Positions 1 to 5,285 of a stretch of 10,780 bases of DNA are shown here, piece after piece (position 1 is the first letter of the stretch; every line of letters starts with the position of its first letter). The position numbers and the translations under genes were made by a program. Source of the DNA: Acidobacteriota bacterium (GTDB taxonomy: Bacteria > Acidobacteriota > Terriglobia > Terriglobales > Acidobacteriaceae); contig QIAR01000069.1 in NCBI GenBank assembly GCA_003225595.1, forward strand, positions 1-10,780, in the 5' to 3' direction. Under the pieces are notes generated by a model that did not search any database, was not told the DNA's origin, and was given only the letters and a program-made list of their open reading frames with translations.

Positions 1-1247
1 TTCCCGTTCACTGGCGCAATTACCGCTTTGCCATCTGGCGTCCAAATGAAAGAATAGTAGTCGGTACTGCTCTCGCTGCCTTCCAGCCGCCTCGAAGAAA
101 GTGATTCCAGTGAACGAACCCACAAGGATCTTTTCCCCTTGGCATCGTCTGCTCGGTACGCTACCCGGGCTCCGTCTGACGACAATGCCGACACGCTATC
201 CCCCGGCACCTTGTAACCCGGCGGAGGCTCCACTGTGAATATCATTTCCCGCGGAGGTACAGGAGCGCGCCGGAAGTAAGCCACAGAGAACAGACCCGCA
301 ACCAACAGAAGGAACGTTGCCGCCATCCACGCGGCCCGTTCGCGGTTGATCCGCCGCTTCGCCAACACTGGTGCCACGCCCGCTTGCGAGCCCGCGTCCC
401 GGATCCACTCCAGTTGCAGGTGAACGTCTTGCGCGGTCTGCCAACGCTCATCCGGGTCCTTGGCAAGGCAGACCTTCACGACTCGCTCGAGGGCAGGCGG
501 CGTCATGGGCTGCAGCGCAGTGATCGCGGCTGGTTCAAAAGAAAGGATGAATGCGATCAGGCTTGCTTTCGTCTTTCCCGTAAATGCAGGCTTTCCGGTC
601 GCCATTTCATAGAGCACGGCTCCCAGGGCGAAAATGTCGGTACGGACGTCGGCCTCTTTGCCTTCCAACTGCTCAGGGGACATATACTGAAACGTTCCCA
701 GCAGCGTCCCTTCAGTGGTGAGCTTTCCCATTTCCGCCGTCATCTCTGTGAGAGCATCAGCCGTGGGCTCCTGCTTGAGCTTGGCCAAGCCGAAGTCAAG
801 CAGCTTCGCGCCTGACTTCGTGAGCATGATATTGCCCGGCTTCAAGTCGCGATGGATGACCCCTTGGCGGTGGGCCTTGTCCAGTGCGTCGGAGATTTGG
901 ATGGCGAACTCAAGGACTTGCTCGGTCCGGGGCACACCTCGTGACAGCCGCTGTTCCAAGGTTTCGCCCTCGACGTACTCCATGACGAGAAAATCGACGC
1001 CGTCTTGATGGCCAATGTCGTAGAGGGTGCAGATGTGAGGGTGAGAAAGACTGGAGAGTGTGCGGGCTTCGCGCTCTAGCCGGTTTCGCAGATCGGGGCG
1101 ATGAGAGAACGCCGCAGGCAGCACTTTGATGGCTACTGTGCGCTCCAGCCGGGTGTCGCGGGCGCGGTATACCTCTCCCATGCCACCCGCACCGATCGCC
1201 GCCTGGATCTCGTATGGTCCGAGCATTGTGCCCGAGGACAAAGGCAT
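1..1247 (-). CDS. Transmembrane serine/threonine protein kinase (PknB type), 3' end outside window
   Basis: Eukaryotic-like Ser/Thr kinase that phosphorylates cytoplasmic proteins and probably senses through an outside domain. The 415 visible residues show the P-loop IGAGGMGEVY (18-27), ATP-binding Lys41 in VAIKV, Glu60 of helix C, the catalytic loop HRDLKPGN (132-139), DFG (151-153) and the activation-segment end GTFQYMSPEQ (184-193), so the kinase should be active. A single hydrophobic segment (about 305-325) follows the kinase lobe. After it begins a region (TPDGKAVIAPVNG at the window edge) resembling the WD40/TolB-like propeller that many acidobacterial kinases carry; this is only partly visible. 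The ATG at 1247 gives the usual MPLSSGTMLGPYEI start; an in-frame ATG at 1226 is the alternative. No Shine-Dalgarno precedes it, but a TATAAT lies 8 bases upstream. It is divergent from the STAS gene. The C-terminus is cut by the window, not truncated in nature as far as can be seen. Confidence 0.95.
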   Translation of the reverse strand, partial: MPLSSGTMLGPYEIQAAIGAGGMGEVYRARDTRLERTVAIKVLPAAFSHRPDLRNRLEREARTLSSLSHPHICTLYDIGHQDGVDFLVMEYVEGETLEQRLSRGVPRTEQVLEFAIQISDALDKAHRQGVIHRDLKPGNIMLTKSGAKLLDFGLAKLKQEPTADALTEMTAEMGKLTTEGTLLGTFQYMSPEQLEGKEADVRTDIFALGAVLYEMATGKPAFTGKTKASLIAFILSFEPAAITALQPMTPPALERVVKVCLAKDPDERWQTAQDVHLQLEWIRDAGSQAGVAPVLAKRRINRERAAWMAATFLLLVAGLFSVAYFRRAPVPPREMIFTVEPPPGYKVPGDSVSALSSDGARVAYRADDAKGKRSLWVRSLESLSSRRLEGSESSTDYYSFIWTPDGKAVIAPVNG

Positions 1248-1255
1248 GGGCGGGA

Positions 1256-1261
1256 ATTATA
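1256..1261 (-). promoter_or_regulatory. TATAAT -10-like box just upstream of the kinase gene
   Basis: On the minus strand a perfect TATAAT ends 8 bases before the kinase ATG at 1247. If used, transcription would begin at or next to the start codon, giving a leaderless or near-leaderless mRNA. This fits the lack of a Shine-Dalgarno there. No convincing -35 hexamer is seen at 16-18 bases. Confidence 0.4.
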
Positions 1262-1580
1262 GCGCTGAAAGGAAAGGAGAGGCCTTGCAAACGGATATTT
1301 TGCAGCGCTGCACTCTCTCACATAAATGGTACATGGGGTTTGTCAGATTCCATTCCTTTGGGTTTTCGGCAACTCGAGTTTTCCCTTGACAAAACCTCGG
1401 CCCGAGGCGCAACGTTTCTCGGCGATCGGTGGGTGGACGCCGACGGCGTCTAGTTCCGCCGGACGGCAACTTCCGATGCAGAGAGACTTATCCTAATCTT
1501 TTCTCGAGGTCCTTCGTTGCTAGGAGGCCGCTCTGCTGCGAGGCAGGGCCCGAGGTGTCGACGGATCAAGCGCGTGATTA

Positions 1581-1587
1581 AAGGAGG
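1581..1587 (+). promoter_or_regulatory. Strong ribosome binding site AAGGAGG of the STAS gene
   Basis: A consensus AAGGAGG lies 6 bases before the GTG at 1594 and settles the start codon in favour of GTG. It is the strongest Shine-Dalgarno in the window, in contrast to the kinase, ArsR and HicB-like genes, which have none. Confidence 0.85.
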
Positions 1588-1593
1588 TTGCCT

Positions 1594-1938
1594 GTGAGTA
1601 TGCAGGCCAGCACCCGACAGGTAGATGGTGTCACTATCGTGGACCTCAGCGGCCGGATCACGCTGGGGGAAGGCAACGTTATCCTACAAAACACTATCCG
1701 CGACTTGGTGGACAAAGGAAATAAGAAAATCCTGCTGAATCTTGGCAACGTCAACTATATCGACAGCTCAGGCATCGGCGCGCTGGTCAGGAGCCATACC
1801 AGTATTCGCAGCCAGGGCGGCGAATTAAAGCTGGTGAACCTGAGCAAGAGAGTCCACGACTTGCTCCAGATCACCAAGCTGCACACTCTCTTCGACATCA
1901 AGGACGACGAGGCCACCGCCGTTAAATCCTTCCGCTAA
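1594..1938 (+). CDS. STAS-domain protein, SpoIIAA/RsbV-like anti-sigma factor antagonist
   Basis: Small cytoplasmic switch protein (114 residues) made of one STAS domain. Family members bind an anti-sigma kinase when unphosphorylated and so free a sigma factor; phosphorylation of a conserved serine releases them. The strand-helix pattern is clear: VDGVTIVDLSGRITLGEG (10-27), KKILLNLGNVNYIDSSGIGALV (44-65) with the phosphoacceptor motif DSSG at 57-60, and GGELKLVNLSKRVHDLLQ toward the end. The GTG at 1594 was chosen because an ideal AAGGAGG (1581-1587) lies 6 bases upstream and it gives the M-S-M-Q N-terminus usual in acidobacterial relatives. A TTG at 1588 overlaps too closely with that ribosome site, and the ATG at 1600 is possible. 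No RsbW-type anti-sigma kinase or sigma factor is beside it, so its partner is not known. It is divergent from the membrane Ser/Thr kinase. This is a full-length, orphan member. Confidence 0.93.
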   Translation: MSMQASTRQVDGVTIVDLSGRITLGEGNVILQNTIRDLVDKGNKKILLNLGNVNYIDSSGIGALVRSHTSIRSQGGELKLVNLSKRVHDLLQITKLHTLFDIKDDEATAVKSFR

Positions 1939-2008
1939 TCGGTCCCGCGAACCCGGACACCGTTGCTGTTTTGATAATTCGGTTGAGCTTACTGCTTACG
2001 CGTCACTC

Positions 2009-2434
2009 CTAGATGACCGCCAACGCGGAGTCTGCCTGGAACTGCGGGCTCACATGACGGAAGGATGTGGACGTGTGAGCAGAGCCGCTTCGGGCATGTC
2101 TTTTCCATTCCTTGCTCTTCCCCTCGGCGCGTTCCTTAATGCGGCTCAACTGGTGCGCCCAGAAGCGTTCGAACCTCTTCGTCCACTCGTGGAGAGGTCT
2201 GATCGCATCGGCGTTAGTCCGATAAAACATATGCCTGCCCTGGCGGCGCACCCTCACCAGCCGAACATCTCGCAGCACCCGCAGATGCTTCGACACGGAA
2301 GGCTGTTCGAGACCCAGTCTGGCCACGATGTCTCCTACCGAGCGCTCCTCGAGCGCCAGGTAGTTCAGGATTTCCCGCCGCCGAGGCTCGGCTACCGCAT
2401 TGAACGCATCTGACGTGGTAGTGGCCCGTGGCAT
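2009..2434 (-). CDS. ArsR/SmtB-fold winged-helix transcriptional repressor without metal-site cysteines
   Basis: DNA-binding repressor of 141 residues. Residues 9-75 form the winged helix: DAFNAVAEPRRREILNYL (9-26), the recognition segment GLEQPSVSKHLRVLRD (41-56) and the wing LVRVRRQGRHMFYRTN (59-74). A basic helical tail follows (LHEWTKRFERFWAHQL, 81-96). There is no cysteine, so it is not a classical metal or redox sensor; it belongs to the SdpR-like branch often paired with a downstream SRPBCC/AHSA1-domain gene. Here that partner is absent. Residues from about 107 to 141 look unlike relatives as I remember them and may be read-through into decayed sequence. The ATG at 2434 was chosen because it gives the typical MPRATTTSDAF start; longer forms from a TTG at 2470 or an ATG at 2449 would run through the promoter. 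Probably autoregulated through the palindrome at 2445-2466. Confidence 0.9.
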   Translation of the reverse strand: MPRATTTSDAFNAVAEPRRREILNYLALEERSVGDIVARLGLEQPSVSKHLRVLRDVRLVRVRRQGRHMFYRTNADAIRPLHEWTKRFERFWAHQLSRIKERAEGKSKEWKRHARSGSAHTSTSFRHVSPQFQADSALAVI

Positions 2435-2440
2435 GAAGGC

Positions 2441-2470
2441 AATACACATTCCTATATGGGAATATGTCAA
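2441..2470 (-). promoter_or_regulatory. ArsR promoter with an operator-like palindrome between -35 and -10
   Basis: On the minus strand a perfect TTGACA (2470-2465) is followed after 18 bases by TGTATT (2446-2441), a weak -10 that ends 6 bases before the ATG. The spacer holds an inverted repeat: ATTCC and GGAAT (2448-2452 and 2459-2463) around six AT-rich bases, extendable to 8-base arms with one mismatch (2445-2452, 2459-2466). The size and position suit a dimeric winged-helix repressor that blocks its own promoter. Autoregulation is inferred. Confidence 0.6.
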
Positions 2471-2604
2471 GCCTTCTCAAAAATCTTGCCGAGTCTGACA
2501 TACGGGAACCTGTGAGACTGTGCCGGAGTCACGGACATCACTGCCGGTGCCCAAGTGAGATCCTCCACCAGGCCTCGGCCTTTTCGGGACGAAATCTTGA
2601 ATCT

Positions 2605-3306
2605 TCAGTGGTGGTAGAGGAAGAAATACATCAGCGCGGCAATGATCAGTAATGCCAGCAGGAAGCGGAAGATGCTCCAACTGCTGCTAGTCTCGGGAGT
2701 GATTGGGGAGTTGGCAAGCGCCGCACTGCTGAAGTCCGCGCTTGTGGTTTTCGCGTCTACTAATTTCAAATCTTCTATCTTGGTGTCATCAAGTTGAATC
2801 GAGCCGTCGGTTGGGGGACCTTGCGTCGTGCCAAAACTCAATTCCTGGGAGCCTGCGTGTACGCTGGCTCCCGTTTTTCGGTTCACGAACACTTTGATGT
2901 CTCCGGAATTGCCTTGCGTGGCGAGCGCCTGCAACAGCTCGGGCATAAAGTGTTTTCCCACAAAACCGATGAGCTTCTCTGCGAAGTGACTCTCGATCTC
3001 TTCGTGAGTGGCTCCCTGGACCGGCTTTGCGCCGGGATCGGCGGAATGGATGGCGAAGCCACCTCCGGGCTTGAGCTCGATGTGAAAGGCGTATTTGAGT
3101 TGCCTATTTTCCAGCGGCAGCTTCAGACCAGGGAACTCCGCAGCCAGGGCAGTGGCAATGTTCGCCTGAATCTTTTGTTGTAGTTCCTCCCGCGTCGGGG
3201 CTTCGAGTGGCGGCACTGTGGGATCGGTGGCGTGGGCGATGAATCCACCTTCGGGCTTGGGCTCGATCCGGTAGGTGAAATGCGTGATCAGGCGTTTGAG
3301 TTCCAT
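2605..3306 (-). CDS. Tail-anchored protein with two tandem HicB-like repeats, function unknown
   Basis: I do not recognise this 233-residue protein as a named family. It has two copies of one module. Residues 12-42 (YRIEPKPEGGFIAHATDP, ending in TREEL) align without gaps, at an offset of 62, to 74-104 (FHIELKPGGGFAIHSADP, ending in THEEI). The shared pattern aromatic-x-I-E-x-K-P-x-G-G-F-x-x-H-x-x-D-P, then P, T-x-E-E and a helix, resembles the strand-turn-strand and helix of HicB-type antitoxins. Residues 130-208 are polar and low in structure. A hydrophobic segment at 212-231 (SIFRFLLALLIIAALMYFF) ends two residues before the C-terminus, so it should be tail-anchored with the repeats in the cytoplasm; no signal peptide is seen. 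No HicA-like toxin is adjacent. No clear Shine-Dalgarno precedes the ATG, but a TACAAT lies 8 bases upstream. It appears monocistronic. Confidence 0.85.
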   Translation of the reverse strand: MELKRLITHFTYRIEPKPEGGFIAHATDPTVPPLEAPTREELQQKIQANIATALAAEFPGLKLPLENRQLKYAFHIELKPGGGFAIHSADPGAKPVQGATHEEIESHFAEKLIGFVGKHFMPELLQALATQGNSGDIKVFVNRKTGASVHAGSQELSFGTTQGPPTDGSIQLDDTKIEDLKLVDAKTTSADFSSAALANSPITPETSSSWSIFRFLLALLIIAALMYFFLYHH

Positions 3307-3314
3307 GTGGCGCG

Positions 3315-3320
3315 ATTGTA
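3315..3320 (-). promoter_or_regulatory. TACAAT -10-like box just upstream of the HicB-like repeat gene
   Basis: On the minus strand TACAAT ends 8 bases before the ATG at 3306, the same spacing as the TATAAT before the kinase. No good -35 is seen. It would yield a leaderless or nearly leaderless transcript, in line with the missing Shine-Dalgarno. Confidence 0.35.
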
Positions 3321-3396
3321 GCGTGATTCTTGATAGTAATCCTGATTACGTCGGTGCTGCTCCTCTCTTAACCACGATGATGCGGCGCTGCACGGA

Positions 3397-3519
3397 TTCC
3401 GGTAGAAGCAAGCAGTCTGCTCCAGCGAGGCCGAAGTCCGCGAACAAATCCGCCTGACGGTCATCCACGAACTGGGCCACTATTTCGGGATGGATGAGAA
3501 TCAACTGAAGGATGTTTAG
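3397..3519 (+). pseudogene. C-terminal remnant of a zincin-like (MMP-like domain) metallopeptidase
   Basis: In one plus-strand frame the tail of a small zinc metallopeptidase is readable: SSEAEVREQIRLTV (3421-3462) leading into IHELGHYFGMDENQLKDV and a TAG at 3517-3519. The zinc motif HELGH is at 3466-3480, and the sequence after it matches the end of the DUF1025/PF06262 family (HE-x-G-H-x-FG-x-x-x-x-x-L). The same frame carries an in-frame TAG at 3403-3405 right after FR, where the family has a residue pair FRR. Upstream of that no family-like sequence is readable in any frame, so about two thirds of the gene (family members are roughly 110-140 residues) is missing or scrambled. No start codon or ribosome site belongs to it. 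It lies between the promoter of the HicB-like gene and the next membrane-protein gene. Confidence 0.75.
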
Positions 3520-3599
3520 CTAAAAAATGGCTGGACTAGGCTCAGTGGTAACATGAGTCGCCTTTCCCTTCTGACAAGTCCTGCGTATGAGAGCAGCAA

Positions 3600-4010
3600 A
3601 TGGAATATTTCATTGGCTTGATACTGTCTTTGGCTGTGGGTGTTTCTGCGACCGTTATCGGGCTTGATCGCGAGCGCGCCTTTTATCCAACCGTGCTCAT
3701 CGTGATCGCCTCCTACTATGTGTTGTTTGCTGTGATGGCAGCTTCTAGGCGCACACTCATAGTTGAAATCGTTGTTGCAAGCGGCTTTTTGTTATTTGCC
3801 GTACTCGGCTTCAAAAGAAACCTTCGGCTAGTGGCCGCGGCCCTTGTTGGGCACGGAGTTTTTGACTTCGTCCATCGTATGTTCATTCAAAACCCCGGCG
3901 TGCCGCCTTGGTGGCCGGGTTTTTGCTCGGCATTTGATGCGCTTCTCGGCGGATTGTTGGCCGTGCGCCTGATAAGGCACCCTGAACGAGTTTCGTTCGA
4001 TGGAAGATAA
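3600..4010 (+). CDS. Conserved small integral membrane protein, function unknown
   Basis: A 136-residue hydrophobic protein that I do not recognise by name. Hydrophobic segments fall at about 4-22, 29-49, 53-71, 76-92 and 110-124, giving four or five membrane spans. Between the last two is a motif-like stretch GHGVFDFVHRMFIQNPG (84-100), then PPWWPGFCSAFD (102-113). The clustered His85, Asp89, His92, WWPG and Asp113 look conserved in type and could bind metal or substrate; this is inference. The ATG at 3600 gives a first span right at the N-terminus; only a weak purine run (GAGAGC) precedes it. The stop lies 28 bases from the stop of the convergent membrane-protein gene. Codon use is ordinary and the frame is intact, although it sits inside a zone of decayed genes. 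Confidence 0.8.
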   Translation: MEYFIGLILSLAVGVSATVIGLDRERAFYPTVLIVIASYYVLFAVMAASRRTLIVEIVVASGFLLFAVLGFKRNLRLVAAALVGHGVFDFVHRMFIQNPGVPPWWPGFCSAFDALLGGLLAVRLIRHPERVSFDGR

Positions 4011-4038
4011 AAGACTCCGAACTATCGTTGCAGTGAAC

Positions 4039-4458
4039 TCAGGCGTTGACGGCTTTGTTCGAACTCTCTTTCGCAATCCAGAGGAAATGAACGCCAAAGT
4101 AAGTTCCAATCGCTTCGGTGATGAGCAATAGATACGCGGTCAAGACAAACGTGGTTCCCCATGCATCCGAAGGCTGCGACTGGATGTGATCTGGGCTAAC
4201 AGCCGAGAAATGGTGATACAGACCGAATAGGAATGATCCGAACATCGAAAGCGACAAGAGAATGAGTCCGAGTCGTTTCTTGGCTGTCCAAAGGAGCACC
4301 GTTGCGATCAAAGGAAAGACCAGCACAATCACGATGACGAAGATCGAGGCAAGCGGAGCAAGGCCGACGCGGAGTTCACGGTGGCCAAGACCATGCACGA
4401 TGTTGACCAGCAGGTGGGCAACAACAATAGCGGTCGCGTACTTGGCTGATCGGTTCAC
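4039..4458 (-). CDS. Conserved four-span membrane protein, function unknown
   Basis: A 139-residue membrane protein not assignable to a named function. Hydrophobic segments are at about 8-24, 35-58, 63-83 and 102-126. Histidines cluster near the membrane face: HLLVNIVHGLGHRE (15-28) and GLYHHFSAVSPDH (79-91), which contains an H-H pair. The only in-frame start after the upstream stop is the GTG at 4458; no strong ribosome site is seen before it. The C-terminus (AKESSNKAVNA) is polar. It is convergent with the small membrane protein that ends at 4010, which leaves only 28 bases between them, too little for a clear terminator. It is intact while flanked on its upstream side by a glyoxalase pseudogene on the other strand. 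Confidence 0.78.
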   Translation of the reverse strand: MNRSAKYATAIVVAHLLVNIVHGLGHRELRVGLAPLASIFVIVIVLVFPLIATVLLWTAKKRLGLILLSLSMFGSFLFGLYHHFSAVSPDHIQSQPSDAWGTTFVLTAYLLLITEAIGTYFGVHFLWIAKESSNKAVNA

Positions 4459-4589
4459 GCGGTTTAAAGGCCTGCTGCGTTATCAGCTCAAATATTCTCA
4501 GGTTGAGGCGCACCGTGCCAAGCTCCGGCTATCGGTGCAAGCTCCCCAGAGACCGCTGTACGATATTCGCGAGATGTGGGAGGTTCATC

Positions 4590-4904
4590 ATGCCATCATC
4601 CACCACTAACGAGAAGCGCACAGTGGTGCGTGGCCTTGGCGAGATCGCACTGTGTGTCAACAATCTGGGTGCCAGCGGAAGTTTTACGAGGAGGTCATCG
4701 GCTTGCCGCTGATGACCGAGTTACAAACTGCGCGTTTTTCAAGATTGCGGACGGCTACGGAGGTCACACTCAAGTGCTCGCCTTGTCCGACCGCTCCGAG
4801 AGTCCCGGTTATCGCGGGATGGAGCGGCAACTTCCACAATTGACCACATCGCATTCGAGATACCTCTCGCTGATTTTGCAGACGAACGGAAGAGACTGAA
4901 GCGG
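4590..4904 (+). pseudogene. Glyoxalase/VOC-family dioxygenase-like gene, three frame breaks and no C-terminal part
   Basis: The start is well preserved: GGGAGG (4578-4583), 6 bases, then ATG at 4590. The protein can be followed across four frame segments. First MPSSTTNEKRTV through GLGEIALCVNNL (from 4590); then KFYEEVIGLPLM (from 4679); then CAFFKIADGYGGHTQVLALS and RSESPGYRGMERQ (from 4729); then TIDHIAFEIPLADFADERKR (from 4836). Each switch is a net loss of one base (frames 0, 2, 1, 0), so three -1 shifts add up to a restored frame. The order and spacing match a single VOC domain (first beta-alpha-beta-beta-beta unit plus the start of the second). The match stops at about 4904, where sequence of the opposite-strand TonB-receptor remnant takes over, so roughly the last third including a metal ligand is lost. 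It cannot make a working enzyme. Assembly error is less likely because neighbours are intact and the 3' end is physically missing. Confidence 0.85.
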
Positions 4905-5143
4905 CCCGCCCAGAGTTCCACCGAATTGATCCTGCTTGAACTCGAATTCCTGCTGGTGCTCGTGGATGCCACATGGCTGGTCTTTCTTTCTTGCCATGTG
5001 GCAGTGACCTTGGCGCCCGCGACGATCGCCCCCGGCGGGTCTTGCACCGTCCCTCGAATAGAGCCGCTGGTTTGACCGAAAGCCGTCGAGAGAGAGATGA
5101 ACACTGCGAGAACCAGAAGGGGGATCCGGCGAACTAGCGTCAT
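4902..5143 (-). pseudogene. Gutted Oar-like TonB-dependent receptor gene (signal peptide plus a plug-domain scrap)
   Basis: The ATG at 5143 follows an AAAGAGAG purine run and starts a classic N-terminus: signal peptide MTLVRRIPLLVLAVFISLS with cleavage near TAFGQ (residues 20-24), then the first strands of a carboxypeptidase-regulatory-like domain, GSIRGTVQDPPGAIVAGAKV (27-46) and TAT. Homologues continue for about a thousand residues. Here the reading frame turns to nonsense after residue 49. About 60 bases further, in another frame, comes EFEFKQDQFGGTLGGP, the plug-region signature of this receptor family, ending at 4902. So most of the regulatory domain and the whole beta-barrel are deleted. 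The inner break coincides with a 10-base inverted repeat (4968-5002). The 3' break meets the broken glyoxalase gene within two bases. Confidence 0.82.
4968..5002. repeat. Perfect 10-base inverted repeat inside the TonB-receptor remnant
   Basis: GCCACATGGC at 4968-4977 and GCCATGTGGC at 4993-5002 are exact reverse complements around a 15-base pyrimidine-rich loop (TGGTCTTTCTTTCTT). The receptor-like reading ends at the outer arm and a different receptor segment resumes beyond the inner arm, so it marks the internal deletion joint. Confidence 0.75.
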
Positions 5144-5285
5144 GTGCTCTCTTTCGAAAATCTCTTTTTTGCGCCAGTCGCGCCGAAAATCTGGTTCTCG
5201 CACGAGTTGAGCCTTCTGAGCTTTGCCAGCACGGAACCACCGTGTCAGAATCGGATTTGTCAATCCTGACTTGAAGGGAGAGACT

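Larger units (their letters stand above)
1248..1593. other. Divergent intergenic region between kinase and STAS genes, with three inverted repeats
   Basis: No coding region is convincing here. The stretch holds three perfect or near-perfect inverted repeats on the STAS side. At 1395-1407 CCTCGG and CCGAGG flank one C, just after a TTGACA at 1386-1391. At 1436-1450 GACGCC and GGCGTC flank GAC. At 1526-1550 GGCC-gct-CTGC and GCAG-GGCC enclose a six-base loop. The last would lie in the STAS mRNA leader about 45 bases before the start codon. Whether these are operators, leader hairpins or chance GC-rich palindromes cannot be told from one sequence. Confidence 0.4.

Noticed and set aside
384..815. 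Plus-strand open frame opposite the kinase domain
   Set aside because: The minus strand encodes all canonical kinase motifs in order; the plus frame has no recognisable content.
1386..1391. TTGACA as a -35 for the STAS gene
   Set aside because: At 16-18 bases downstream the sequence is GC-rich (around GCAACG) with no -10 resemblance, so the hexamer alone does not support a promoter.
1940..1982. Intrinsic terminator after the STAS gene
   Set aside because: A bulged CGGT-CC / GG-ACACCG stem is followed by a mixed TTGCTGTTTT tract. The stem is too imperfect and the T-run too broken to call.
2566..2586. Hairpin AGGCC-TC-GGCCT followed by TTTT as a terminator
   Set aside because: The loop would be only two bases, and no plus-strand gene ends there; chance palindrome most likely.
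2605..3306. HicAB toxin-antitoxin system
   Set aside because: The repeats look HicB-like, but no HicA-type small double-stranded-RNA-binding toxin is encoded on either side, and the protein is membrane-anchored, so a toxin-antitoxin call is not supported.
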